Assembly (NCBI GenBank): GCA_019135895.1
Contig: JAGVVH010000560.1
Coordinates: 1 to 53,196, forward strand
DNA length: 53,196 nt
DNA from: Bacteroidota bacterium
GTDB lineage: Bacteria; Bacteroidota; Bacteroidia; Bacteroidales; WCHB1-69
Direction of reading: 5' to 3'
The notes under the pieces: model-generated
Seen by the model: the letters and a program-made list of their open reading frames with translations, nothing else
The model's database searches: none
What the model was told of the DNA's origin: nothing
In this document: positions 36,490 to 45,287 of the stretch, in pieces
How positions within the stretch are numbered: position 1 is the stretch's first letter
How the letters are laid out: each line of letters starts with the position of its first letter
Translations under genes and position numbers: made by a program

Positions 36490-36538
36490 ACTAAAAAAAT
36501 AAAATTTTTGGTAAAAAGAGGGAATATTAAAAATTTTG

Positions 36539-36546
36539 TATATTTG
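36539..36546 (+). promoter_or_regulatory. -7 element for the TonB-C/OmpA-like gene
   Basis: TATATTTG followed by CAA, 25 bases before the ATG at 36572. The longer frame from 36536 starts inside this element. Confidence 0.55.
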
Positions 36547-36571
36547 CAACTTAATTATAAATATAATAATC

Positions 36572-37660
36572 ATGAAAAAGATTTTCAGTTTTATTATTGC
36601 ATTTTTTGCGCTGGTCTTGTTGATGAATGTATCAGCTCTTTATGGACAATGTGATAAAGATGTTCATAAGACATGCAAACAGGGAATTGCCATTGTAAGA
36701 AGTGATGACGGAAATCCTACTCCTCCTACTGCAGCCTGGAAATTGCCGCACTTTATTGGAGGAACAAAGGGAATGTGTAATTATTTTTGTGAAAATATGC
36801 AATATCCTAAAGCTTTGAAAGAACAAAATATCAGGGGTGTTGCTACTGTGGAATTTATGGTTCGAACTGATGGCTCCGTTACGGATGTGGCTTTAGTTAA
36901 AACTTCAGGTTATCAGGATTTTGACGACGAAGCGCTCCGATTGGTTAAATCCTTCCCGAAATGGAAATCTGCTGAAATTGAATGCCAACCGGCTGATATG
37001 AAATCACAGGTTGAGGTGGTTTTTGACCTTGAGAAATGTGACCCCGACAAAAGAAGAGCAGAAATTAAAGAACAAGCTATGATCGCTGAAAAACTGGCTA
37101 AACTAATACCGATTACCCTTTATTTTGACAATGACAGACCTGATCCTAATAATACTGAAGTTTCTACTGTTTTGTCATATTCTGCTACTTATCAGGATTA
37201 TATTGCAATGAAAGATACTTATAAAGCTAAATATTCTAAAGGACTTGCAGGTCAGAAAAAAGCTGACGCCGAAGCTGAAATTGAACAGTTTTTTATGGGT
37301 ACCGTTAAGGCTGAATATGATAAATTGGCCGGCTTTTCTGATTTGTTGTTGAAAGTTTTGCAAGCAGGTGAGCCTGTTACCCTCTCAGTTACCGGTTTTG
37401 CCAGTCCTTTGAGTAATAATGATTATAACACGAATCTCTCTTTACGCCGTATCTCAAGCTTTAAAAATTATCTTAAAGAATATGGTGGGGGAGTTTTAGC
37501 TTCTTATATCTATAATGGACAACTCATTATAAATGAAAATCCACAAGGAGAGTCCACCTCTGCTGCTTCTGTCAGCGATAATTTTAATGACCAAAAGAAT
37601 TCTGTTTATAGTGTTTCCGCCGCTAAAGAACGAAGAATTCAAATTTTGATTAATAAATAA
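36572..37660 (+). CDS. secreted TonB-C-terminal / OmpA-like fusion protein
   Basis: A 362-residue exported protein. A signal peptide (about 1-25, ending ALYGQ) replaces the usual TonB membrane anchor. A TonB C-terminal domain follows at about 60-145: 'YPKALKEQNIRGVATVEFMV', DGSVTDVALVKTSG and 'DDEALRLVKSFPKWKSAE'. From about 180 to the end there is an OmpA-like region starting ITLYFDNDRPDPN, with a helical insertion and the later 'VTGFASPLSNNDYNTNLSLRRISSFKNYL' and a terminal KERRIQILINK. OmpA-like domains bind peptidoglycan. The domain mix suggests a periplasmic link rather than an energy transducer, which is inference. Start chosen from the signal peptide and promoter position. Confidence 0.8.
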   Translation: MKKIFSFIIAFFALVLLMNVSALYGQCDKDVHKTCKQGIAIVRSDDGNPTPPTAAWKLPHFIGGTKGMCNYFCENMQYPKALKEQNIRGVATVEFMVRTDGSVTDVALVKTSGYQDFDDEALRLVKSFPKWKSAEIECQPADMKSQVEVVFDLEKCDPDKRRAEIKEQAMIAEKLAKLIPITLYFDNDRPDPNNTEVSTVLSYSATYQDYIAMKDTYKAKYSKGLAGQKKADAEAEIEQFFMGTVKAEYDKLAGFSDLLLKVLQAGEPVTLSVTGFASPLSNNDYNTNLSLRRISSFKNYLKEYGGGVLASYIYNGQLIINENPQGESTSAASVSDNFNDQKNSVYSVSAAKERRIQILINK

Positions 37661-37671
37661 AAATATTGTTT

Positions 37672-37710
37672 TGTAAAAAAAAAGGAACTCTGATGAGTTC
37701 CTTTTTTTTT
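37672..37710. terminator. bidirectional terminator hairpin
   Basis: AAAGGAACTC (37681-37690), loop TGAT, GAGTTCCTTT (37695-37704), preceded by a run of A and followed by a run of T. It serves the convergent TonB-C/OmpA gene (plus) and the outer-membrane protein gene (minus). Confidence 0.9.
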
Positions 37711-37724
37711 ATCGAATTTTTTGA

Positions 37725-38291
37725 TTAGAATGTAAATCCTACTTTTACTTCAATTCCGGTCGCAAATCCTTCGGATCCCGATTTGCAGAAGAACCCTGAA
37801 GTGAGAGAAAAGGCTTTTGCTTTGAATCCGGCTGTCATGCTGGCATACAACCCGGGAATAAATTCAGTATAGCTCTCATCAAAACTGGTGTAATAACCTG
37901 TGATAGGGTCGTAAATTTCAGTCCAGGCATGTCTGTCAGTAAAACATAATCTAGCTCCAGCGGCAAGATTTACTAAAGGCGTAACCTTTCTTTCCGGTCT
38001 GTCAAAATAGTGGCGGAAATTGAAGAATAATGGTATGGCAGTCTGATCATTTACATCCATTTCATATCCTACCCCGATACCAATTAAATTTTGATCCTTA
38101 ATGGATAAACTGTTAATGGCTACACCTGTTAACCCTATAGTTTTACTTCCAAAATAATTTCCAAATTCCATGATGAAATTGTAAGAGAGTTTTTTTGGAG
38201 TAACGTCGTTTTGAGTTGAACCGGTTTGGGCAAAAGCTGAACTACAAGTTAACAATGCGGCTGCTAATACAAACAAAATACTTTTTTTCAT
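37725..38291 (-). CDS. outer-membrane beta-barrel protein, unknown function
   Basis: A 188-residue exported protein with signal peptide MKKSILFVLAAALL...SSAFAQ (about 1-22). It has a series of alternating beta-strands with aromatic ends (KLSYNFIMEFGNYFG, LIGIGVGYEMDV, AIPLFFNFRHYF, VTPLVNLAAGARL, 'FIPGLYASMTAGFKAK') and a terminal GIEVKVGFTF, as expected for an 8-strand outer-membrane barrel. The ligand or role cannot be read. It is separated from the kor operon by that operon's terminator and from the convergent gene by the shared bidirectional terminator. No -7 element was found upstream. Confidence 0.75.
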   Translation of the reverse strand: MKKSILFVLAAALLTCSSAFAQTGSTQNDVTPKKLSYNFIMEFGNYFGSKTIGLTGVAINSLSIKDQNLIGIGVGYEMDVNDQTAIPLFFNFRHYFDRPERKVTPLVNLAAGARLCFTDRHAWTEIYDPITGYYTSFDESYTEFIPGLYASMTAGFKAKAFSLTSGFFCKSGSEGFATGIEVKVGFTF

Positions 38292-38402
38292 TTTAATAAA
38301 GTGTTATGTTAATAATTTCAATTGTATGTCGAATTAATTAACGCAATAATGTCCTATTTATTGGATAGGATCTGATTATTATTAAAAGTGGTGTTTTTGT
38401 CC

Positions 38403-38434
38403 AATAAAAAAAGGCCAATGAATACCGGCCTTTT
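38403..38434 (-). terminator. terminator of the kor operon
   Basis: AAAAGGCC (38409-38416) and GGCCTTTT (38427-38434) form a stem with a 10-base loop. On the minus strand it lies just after the last kor gene and is followed by a T-run. Confidence 0.8.
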
Positions 38435-38456
38435 AAAATGAACAAACAATAACCTA

Positions 38457-39008
38457 TTAGAGAACGTGAATAGGTTTCAGTATTTCCTTTCCAATTTCAA
38501 TAGCTTTTAGATTTTCAGGAATTAGATTGTGATGTCTCGCAGGTAGTGATTTTTGTAAACCTTTTTCAATAAATTCAGGATTTATAATCGGTTTAACTTT
38601 AATAAAACCACCCAAAATAATCATATTGAATAGTTTCATATTTCCGATTTCGGCTGCTTTATCTGTTCCGGCAACCTGATAAATATTGATGTCCTTGCGG
38701 GTTGGATGAATTGTGATTCCGTTGGGATCGTAAATTAAAAGTCCACCGGGTTTTACAGATTGCTGGAATTTATCCATGGATTGTTGATTCAAAATGATCG
38801 CGGTGTCAAACTGATTCAAACATGGTGAGCTAATACGTTCGTCACTGATGATTACGGTTACATTTGAAGTACCACCTCTCATTTCGGGGCCGTAGGATGG
38901 CATCCAGCTTACTTCCTTGTCTTGCATAACACCGGAATAGGCCATGATTTTACCCATCGAGAGTACTCCTTGTCCGCCAAAGCCTGCTATAATGATTTCT
39001 TCTGTCAT
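38457..39008 (-). CDS. korC: 2-oxoacid:ferredoxin oxidoreductase gamma subunit
   Basis: A 183-residue subunit of the four-part 2-oxoacid:ferredoxin oxidoreductase, probably 2-oxoglutarate (KorC) or branched-chain 2-oxoacid (VorC) type. The opening EEIIIAGFGGQGVLSMGKI and the 'SWMPSYGPEMRGGTSNVTVI' stretch are the gamma-subunit signatures, the first a phosphate-binding loop thought to help bind coenzyme A. It is the last gene of the operon, 26 bases after the beta subunit, followed by a clear terminator. Which 2-oxoacid is used cannot be decided from sequence alone. Confidence 0.9.
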   Translation of the reverse strand: MTEEIIIAGFGGQGVLSMGKIMAYSGVMQDKEVSWMPSYGPEMRGGTSNVTVIISDERISSPCLNQFDTAIILNQQSMDKFQQSVKPGGLLIYDPNGITIHPTRKDINIYQVAGTDKAAEIGNMKLFNMIILGGFIKVKPIINPEFIEKGLQKSLPARHHNLIPENLKAIEIGKEILKPIHVL

Positions 39009-39034
39009 AATTTTAAATTTTTAAAAGTTAAATT

Positions 39035-39802
39035 TTATTTTTCAGGGACTTTAATGTCTCCAAGAGGATAGAATGGAAGCATATTCTCTTCGAGCCACTG
39101 ATTTGCTTTTACTGCAGGTAATTTCCATCCTGAATTACAATTGGAAACCACTTCAACAAAAGAAACCCCTTTATTTAATTTCTGATTTTCAAAAGCAGTT
39201 CTGATAGCTTTTTTGCATTTTCTAACCAATGCAGGAGTATAGACAGCCTGACGGGTTACGTAGTAGGTTCCCGGAAGTTGTGCCACAAGTTCGGTGATTT
39301 TGAGCGGATTTCCCATAATGCTCAAATCTCTTCCGTAAGGAGAAGTAGCAGTCTTCATTCCTTCCAAGGTTGTGGGAGCCATTTGCCCGCCTGTCATTCC
39401 GTAAATTCCATTGTTGATAAAAATGATGACAATGTTTTCTCCTCTGTTACAAGCGTGAATGGTTTCGCCGGTACCAATGGCTGCCAAGTCACCGTCTCCC
39501 TGATAAGTAAATACAAAATGGTCGGGTTTTAAACGTTTGATGGCAGTGGCCAAAGCAGGTGCACGACCATGGGCAGCTTCAATGAAATCAACATCGAAGT
39601 AATTGTAAGCAAGTACTGAACAGCCTACAGGGGCAATACCGATTGTGTGATCCTGAATTCCCATCTCTTCAATCACTTCGGCAACAAGTCTGTGAGTGGT
39701 TCCATGACCACAACCGGGACAATAGTGCATCGTGTTGTCTGTCAAAACAGGAGTACGTCTATACACTAAGTTTTCGGGTTTTATAATATCTTCTCTTTTC
39801 AT
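39035..39802 (-). CDS. korB: 2-oxoacid:ferredoxin oxidoreductase beta subunit (TPP-binding)
   Basis: A 255-residue thiamine-pyrophosphate subunit. The YCPGCGHG motif near residue 30 supplies cysteines of an Fe-S cluster. The TPP/Mg site is seen in 'YQGDGDLAAIGTGETIHACN', followed by IFINNGIYGMTGGQMAPTT. It pairs with the alpha subunit to decarboxylate a 2-oxoacid and pass electrons to ferredoxin. It lies 49 bases after the alpha-subunit gene. Length is normal for the KGOR/VOR type, which keeps alpha and beta as separate chains. Confidence 0.93.
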   Translation of the reverse strand: MKREDIIKPENLVYRRTPVLTDNTMHYCPGCGHGTTHRLVAEVIEEMGIQDHTIGIAPVGCSVLAYNYFDVDFIEAAHGRAPALATAIKRLKPDHFVFTYQGDGDLAAIGTGETIHACNRGENIVIIFINNGIYGMTGGQMAPTTLEGMKTATSPYGRDLSIMGNPLKITELVAQLPGTYYVTRQAVYTPALVRKCKKAIRTAFENQKLNKGVSFVEVVSNCNSGWKLPAVKANQWLEENMLPFYPLGDIKVPEK

Positions 39803-39851
39803 ACTTATTATTTTTTGAATTTATTAAAATGGAGGATTTGAATCCGGCCAT

Positions 39852-40931
39852 TTATTTTATTAATTTTGTTTCAATAGCATTTAATACTTCACTTGGAGAA
39901 GGAATAATACCGCCGAAACGTCCAAAGTGCTCAACAGGAACTTTGCATTCAACAGCCAGCTTAACATCTTCAATCATTTGACCTGCGTTCATCTCTACAG
40001 AGAGAATACCTTTGGTTTTTAAACCTATTTCGTGAATGATTTTTGAGGGGAAAGGCCATAAAGTAATGGGACGAAGTAGCCCTACTTTAATTCCTTTGGC
40101 ACGTGCCAATTCAATAGCTTTCTGACTGATACGTGCAGAAGAGCCGTAAGCAACGATTAAATATTCGGCATCATCACAATAGAGAGCTTCATATCTTACT
40201 TCATTAGCTTCACATTCTTTGTATTTCTTTTGAATACGAATATTAACCTGTTCCTGTTTTAAGGAATCCAGTTCAAGAGAGGTGATGATGATATGATCTT
40301 TTCTTCCATGTTTGCCGGTAGCTGCCCAAGGATGATTTTTGATGATATACTCATCTGTCCAACGTGGTTTGTAATCGGTAACTTCCACTTTTTCCATTAC
40401 CTGACCAATAACACCGTCTGAAAGTATCATCGCGGGGTTGCGGTATTTGAAAGCCAACTCAAAGCCAAGTTCTACAAAGTCATACATTTCTTGAACAGAA
40501 GCAGGAGCTAAGGTGATTAAACGATAGTCGCCATGTCCGCCGCCTTTGGTAGTCTGAAAATAATCAGCCTGAGATGGTTGAATGGTCCCAAGACCAGGGC
40601 CTCCTCTGACAACGTTAACTACAAGTGCAGGAAGTTCTGCACCGGCAATGTAGGAAATACCTTCTTGCATAAGACTAACTCCCGGACTGGAAGAAGATGT
40701 CATCACTCTTTTCCCAACAGAAGCTCCACCATATACCATGTTGATGGAAGCTGTTTCACTTTCAGCCTGAAGCACAACCATTCCGGTACGTTCATAAGGT
40801 TTCTCTGCCATTAGGTGTTCAAGAACTTCAGATTGGGGAGTAATCGGATAACCGAAATAGCCATCCGCACCGCATCGAATTGCCCCTTCTGCAATCGCTT
40901 CGTTTCCCTTCATTAATTTTAATTCTTTCAT
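39852..40931 (-). CDS. korA: 2-oxoacid:ferredoxin oxidoreductase alpha subunit
   Basis: A 359-residue subunit carrying the pyrimidine-binding domain for TPP and the transketolase-type C-terminal domain. It opens with KLMKGNEAIAEGAIRCGADG and 'YFGYPITPQSEVLEHLMAE', the standard start of KorA/VorB proteins. MTSSSSPGVSLMQEGISYI, ELPALVVNVVRGGPGLG and QADYFQ follow, then RPITLWPFPSK and 'ILSVEMNAGQMIEDVKLA' near the end. With the beta, gamma and small ferredoxin subunits it makes an anaerobic acyl-CoA-forming oxidoreductase. Similar genes are often annotated VorB in Bacteroidota. Confidence 0.93.
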   Translation of the reverse strand: MKELKLMKGNEAIAEGAIRCGADGYFGYPITPQSEVLEHLMAEKPYERTGMVVLQAESETASINMVYGGASVGKRVMTSSSSPGVSLMQEGISYIAGAELPALVVNVVRGGPGLGTIQPSQADYFQTTKGGGHGDYRLITLAPASVQEMYDFVELGFELAFKYRNPAMILSDGVIGQVMEKVEVTDYKPRWTDEYIIKNHPWAATGKHGRKDHIIITSLELDSLKQEQVNIRIQKKYKECEANEVRYEALYCDDAEYLIVAYGSSARISQKAIELARAKGIKVGLLRPITLWPFPSKIIHEIGLKTKGILSVEMNAGQMIEDVKLAVECKVPVEHFGRFGGIIPSPSEVLNAIETKLIK

Positions 40932-40993
40932 ATAATTGTTTTTTTTATTGTTGATTAAAAAATTTTTGAAATCAGATTATACATTACCAAGTG

Positions 40994-41215
40994 TTATATC
41001 TTAGCTCGATAAACCGTGATAACACCATCCGGACATAATATTGCACAATTTGCACATCCGATGCAGGCATCTTCATTTATTATCTCTAAATAATTATAAC
41101 CTTTTTGGTTAACCTTTTTTCCAAGGGCAATTACCTCATTCGGGCAACCTGTTATGCAGACTCCGCATCCCTTGCACATCTCATTGTCAATGACAATCGT
41201 TCCTTTTACAGCCAT
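40994..41215 (-). CDS. korD: 4Fe-4S ferredoxin-like delta subunit of the 2-oxoacid oxidoreductase
   Basis: A 73-residue bis-[4Fe-4S] protein, the electron-carrying subunit and first gene of the operon. Two CxxCxxCxxxCP motifs are visible: CKGCGVCITGCP and CIGCANCAILCP. It is 62 bases upstream of the alpha subunit. A weak promoter match on the minus strand (TATTTTCG, 41286-41279) lies 64 bases upstream and differs at one position from TAnnTTTG. Confidence 0.92.
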   Translation of the reverse strand: MAVKGTIVIDNEMCKGCGVCITGCPNEVIALGKKVNQKGYNYLEIINEDACIGCANCAILCPDGVITVYRAKI

Positions 41216-41386
41216 AATGAATTTTTTATTTGTTATTAATTTGAATTATAGATAGTTGCATTTAAAAAATAAACTCCACGAAAATACAAATTTATTTTGG
41301 ATTATTCAATCAAAATTGAAAATAAACTACTTTAAAGCATAGTTTATTTCCCTTTTGATGGAGCTTCTTTGATGAAATAATAGAAA

Positions 41387-44368
41387 TTATTGCTTGATCA
41401 ATTTTTTTGTCAGAAATCTGTTCTTCCCTACGATATTTATAAAATAAATTCCGTCAGAAAAGTCAGTGATATCCACAATGGTTTTGTCGTTTTGCAACGG
41501 AACCACTTTTAACAGCCTACCTGTTAAGTCAGTGATGGAAATTGAGAGACCTTTTTCCGATTTGTCAGGATAGAGAATCACAATATGGTCAGTGGCAGGG
41601 TTTGGATAGAGCATCATTGCCTCTTCTCCATAGTTCTCATTGATGGAAATATTGGATTCGAAGAGAGCCAGAATAATGTGAGATTCGTTAACATCGGTAA
41701 AGGTGTATGTGGAGTCGCTGCCTACAGTCTCCCCGTCAACAACAGTGTAAAGAATATGATACCCCTCATCCGGATATAAATGGTAGGTGATGGTTTCTCC
41801 TTGATTTACCTCGATAGTCCCTTCAGGACTGATAGTCCCGCCATAGTTTGTATAAGCCGTGATCGTATAAACCGGAAGTGCTGAGGTTCCCGTTAGATGT
41901 ATGGTGACGGTTGGGGCACCCGGACTGCTCAGGAGAAGATTTCGGTTGTCTGTCCCAATTGAAGTGGGATTATATCTGACATAGAGCATTCCTCCGTTTG
42001 GAGGCAAAGAGGTGGAACTAACCCAAATGCTATCACTTAAAACCTGAAACGGACTCCCTGTTGAAACGGTGATCTCAGTGGAGAGATCCACCCCATAAAC
42101 GGAAATATATTGCGAAACAGAAGGAACCCCGGGAGAGCTTTCAAAGGATAAATCGGAGATATTGGTCGAGATGGTCGGAACAGGGGTTATGATAAATTGA
42201 GCTTCGATGGTATGGTTGGCAATTACATTGGAAAAATGATAACTTGAAACGGCTCCTATGCTCACATTATCAACCCTGACATCTGAAATGGAATAGAGAC
42301 TGTCGGGAGTTATGGTAAAAGAGAGGTTGTTCCCGGAAAGTACATTATTTGCTCCGGCGGGATTGATGCTCCCACCTTGTCCTGCAATGGCGGTAATGGT
42401 ATAACTTGTATTGTTTTGGGCAATGGTAATATCGTCAAGGGCAATTCCGTAGCCATAATTGGCTATCCCTTCAAAAGCAATGAAATAGGTGGATGACGGG
42501 TTCGGGAGATTGATAGACTCTTGTTGCCAGGTGGAAATATTGTTGCTGTATGTACGTAATAATACCCACGATCCTCCGGGAGTAGTTTTGTAATAGATAT
42601 TGAGAACGTCCTGATCTGATCCGTATAACGGTTGAGTGTGCCAAAAAGTAAGTTGCGGGTTTGATAATCCGGTGAGATTGAGCTCCGGAGTGATTAATTT
42701 GGCACTGTTTCCATTGTAATTACTTGCCTCAAAGTAGGCGTTGTAAGAGCCTGAGTGTGAGGTGGCAGGTTGATAGTAGCCACCATATCGGTATATCCAG
42801 CTTGTTTGCCCTGATTCTATAATTTCATACCAGCAACTTGGAATGGAGCCCCCTTCAAATCCTTCGGACCAGGGGAAAGTGCTGACATTTCCACAAGAAT
42901 TCCCAAAAAGTGTAATTTGTTCGGAAACTGCTCCGGTGCTCGTCAAAAGTACACTCCCCTGATGTGATCCGGCATTTGTGGGACTGTATCTTACATATAG
43001 AGGCCCTCCCGTTGAATCCAGCGTGGTGCTGGTCCCCCAAGTGGTATTATTGTTGGAAATCTGAAACGGGAAAGAGACGGATGCAGTAATGGGATTACTG
43101 AGATTATTTCCTGTAACGGTAGCGGTTTGTCCAGCCGAGGGAGTCCCGGCGGTTGCGTAAAATGACAGAGAAGAGGGAGTCACACTGATGGTGTTGGGCG
43201 GATAGATATTCAGGATGGCACGGTGATTCTGATTGAACCCTATGGTCCCCGGATTGAGCGCGTTTATTTGAAAATAACCGTTATAAGTGCCGCCCCATCC
43301 CCAGTTATAATGGAAATAGTCACTCGAATTATAACCGTCACAAACAAAAGCATGTCCCCCTTCATCACCTGATGCCGCATAATAGACAGGAACGCCTTCA
43401 TCAAGTTCTCCTTTCAGCGCAATCATCCAATTGTTGTCCGTATAGTCGGAACGGTAAATTCCATTGACATAGGGGTACTCAAAGTAATTGGTAAAAGCAT
43501 ATTCTGCGGAGGGATAGGAAGGGCCTAATGAATAGGCCCCACTCCCGTCCGGTCCGTACATCATTTCAACGGCAACACCGCAATGATAGCAAAGCGTTGC
43601 AACAGCATTTATTTCATTTGCGGAAGAATAGGAATTGAGATAGGCAGGCATCAGATTATACTGATAGGTAGTAGTAGCAAAATTGGCACTTTGCAACCCA
43701 TAATCTCCATAGCCGTCAGAGGAATTGTTGGCATAATAGGAGTGTGATCCTGTGCCATGTGTGGGATATTGCCAAAAGCGTATGATTTGTGCCATAGCAG
43801 TGGCAACGCAGCCCGTTGGCACTCTTCCTCCCGAAGCAGCAGTGTCGGCCGGACAAAGTGCATTATAGTAAGGCCGTTGATTCCAGGTGGTCTCCAGAAG
43901 AGGAGATACAGAAGTGGTGCTTCTGGTGGAATAGGTGGTGCCTGAACGTAACGCCTGCCACTCCCGGGTGATTTGACTGCTTGCAGGAATGTTGTATTCT
44001 ATGACTTGACTGATTTGCTGTTTAAAACTTTCAAGATAAGCGGCTACATTTGTCGGGATCTCATTTTGATTGAAAGTGCTTTCAGTAGAATAGCCCAGTA
44101 TCGGCAGCACCTGATCGTCGGCAGCTACAATAACAAAAGCAGCATTGCCGGCATTGAACACATAATAACACGGTGTTGCGTTGTCGCCCCTGATCATTGA
44201 TGAAGCCTGAACGGCAAGTTCCAATTGGTCGGCACTGCTTATAGTGGCTATTTGGGAAGATAGGAATTGAAATCCGATATTTTTAGCACTGTTAACATCG
44301 ACAGGATTGCAAAACAGGGAATTTAGTAATCCGAAAAGAATCGAAAAAAAGATAATTTTGATTTTCAT
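41387..44368 (-). CDS. C10 family cysteine protease (streptopain-like), T9SS type A
   Basis: A 993-residue secreted protease. A signal peptide (about 1-20) and a Spi-like propeptide (about 21-150) precede the C10 catalytic domain. The domain shows Cys187 in RVPTGCVATAMAQ and His339 in DEGGHAFVCDGY, followed by YNWGWGG. Next come two copies of an Ig-like domain (starting TISVTPSSLSFYATAG and TISTNISDLSFESSPG) around a jelly-roll/MAM-like domain ('FPWSEGFEGGSIPSCWYEI'). There are also two copies of a glycine-rich repeat (YTITAIAGQGGSINPAG, YTITAYTNYGGTISPEG). A T9SS type A sorting domain ends it (LYPNPATDHIVIL...FLTKKLIKQ). Codon choice looks more GC-rich than in neighbouring genes. Confidence 0.92.
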   Translation of the reverse strand: MKIKIIFFSILFGLLNSLFCNPVDVNSAKNIGFQFLSSQIATISSADQLELAVQASSMIRGDNATPCYYVFNAGNAAFVIVAADDQVLPILGYSTESTFNQNEIPTNVAAYLESFKQQISQVIEYNIPASSQITREWQALRSGTTYSTRSTTSVSPLLETTWNQRPYYNALCPADTAASGGRVPTGCVATAMAQIIRFWQYPTHGTGSHSYYANNSSDGYGDYGLQSANFATTTYQYNLMPAYLNSYSSANEINAVATLCYHCGVAVEMMYGPDGSGAYSLGPSYPSAEYAFTNYFEYPYVNGIYRSDYTDNNWMIALKGELDEGVPVYYAASGDEGGHAFVCDGYNSSDYFHYNWGWGGTYNGYFQINALNPGTIGFNQNHRAILNIYPPNTISVTPSSLSFYATAGTPSAGQTATVTGNNLSNPITASVSFPFQISNNNTTWGTSTTLDSTGGPLYVRYSPTNAGSHQGSVLLTSTGAVSEQITLFGNSCGNVSTFPWSEGFEGGSIPSCWYEIIESGQTSWIYRYGGYYQPATSHSGSYNAYFEASNYNGNSAKLITPELNLTGLSNPQLTFWHTQPLYGSDQDVLNIYYKTTPGGSWVLLRTYSNNISTWQQESINLPNPSSTYFIAFEGIANYGYGIALDDITIAQNNTSYTITAIAGQGGSINPAGANNVLSGNNLSFTITPDSLYSISDVRVDNVSIGAVSSYHFSNVIANHTIEAQFIITPVPTISTNISDLSFESSPGVPSVSQYISVYGVDLSTEITVSTGSPFQVLSDSIWVSSTSLPPNGGMLYVRYNPTSIGTDNRNLLLSSPGAPTVTIHLTGTSALPVYTITAYTNYGGTISPEGTIEVNQGETITYHLYPDEGYHILYTVVDGETVGSDSTYTFTDVNESHIILALFESNISINENYGEEAMMLYPNPATDHIVILYPDKSEKGLSISITDLTGRLLKVVPLQNDKTIVDITDFSDGIYFINIVGKNRFLTKKLIKQ

Positions 44369-44405
44369 AATAAATTACTTTGGGGCTTTGGGGTTTATTC
44401 TTGGG

Positions 44406-44413
44406 CAAAAATA
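44406..44413 (-). promoter_or_regulatory. -7 element for the C10 protease gene
   Basis: On the minus strand this reads TATTTTTG followed by CCC, 37 bases before the ATG at 44368. Confidence 0.55.
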
Positions 44414-44593
44414 ATATTAATTCATCATAATCAACTCGGTACTATTGAATTTTTTTATTTGGGCGGACTTGTTTGGTTCCCCTTTGCCGACTGATATAAT
44501 TCCTCAATAAATTAAATCGAAACACGCTGAAAGTCAATCCCTCAAAGTGTTTTTTTGTGGTGGAGTTTTTTTTTAATTAGGATGGTAGGGGAG

Positions 44594-45259
44594 TTATTCA
44601 TTTTCTTTCAAACTTCTAATTGCCGAATTAATAATATAATCAATTTGACTTTCATATTCGTTGTATTTTGTTTTCATTATAGGATTTGTTTCAAAGAATA
44701 TTGATTTACAGTTGTCTTTATTTAATACAGGTTCTATGCCATTCTCATAAACTGTCATTGCAGTATAATCATATCCCTCAAATGGATTAATTGCTCCATA
44801 GTATCTGTTATTTATAAAACCCCAAGCTATTTCGTCAAGAAAGTCATAATCTTTCCCAATTCTATTTAGAACAATTTCTGGATATTTCACAAATAATCTT
44901 TCAAGTGCGAAAGAACGTTCTTCCTCAGAAGAGCCAGAAGTGAAAAGTAAATAATTGAAGTAATAATCAACTCCAAATTTTTCATCAGACTTTATGCAAA
45001 TATCAGAAAATGTTTTTGTCAGACTATGAGATATGTATTCCATACCGTTGGCAACGCTATCAATATAATCTGTATACTTTAGATTATATAGTTTTTGAGT
45101 TATCTGCCAACTTATCTCCAAATCAGTTTGATTAATAACTAATTTCTCCTTTATTATCAATAATTTATCAAATTCTTTTCTACATGAATCACATTGTTTT
45201 CCAAATAAGTTAATAGTCAAAGTCGTAATCAGAATGAATATCAAATTTGTTTTTGTCAT
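44594..45259 (-). CDS. exported protein, unknown function
   Basis: A 221-residue protein not recognised as a named family. The frame extends to 45331, but the ATG at 45259 begins a signal peptide (MTKTNLIFILITTLTINLFG), so I start there. A CDSC motif lies right after the signal. The remainder is hydrophilic and helical, with 'SGSSEEERSFALERLFVKYP' and FLDEIAWGFINNRYYGA. It follows the attC-like element at 45288-45417 and sits in an accessory-looking segment with the small outer-membrane protein gene. No promoter element was found. The function is unknown. Confidence 0.6.
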   Translation of the reverse strand: MTKTNLIFILITTLTINLFGKQCDSCRKEFDKLLIIKEKLVINQTDLEISWQITQKLYNLKYTDYIDSVANGMEYISHSLTKTFSDICIKSDEKFGVDYYFNYLLFTSGSSEEERSFALERLFVKYPEIVLNRIGKDYDFLDEIAWGFINNRYYGAINPFEGYDYTAMTVYENGIEPVLNKDNCKSIFFETNPIMKTKYNEYESQIDYIINSAIRSLKENE

Positions 45260-45287
45260 TATGCTGTGCTTTTGTTTTACCATTTTT

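Noticed and set aside
41279..41286. Strong promoter for the kor operon
   Set aside because: The minus-strand text TATTTTCG has one mismatch at a conserved position and no good -33 partner, so it is mentioned only as a weak match.
44369..44593. A second attC-like element after the 221-residue protein gene
   Set aside because: No paired core boxes or palindromic ends were found in this gap.
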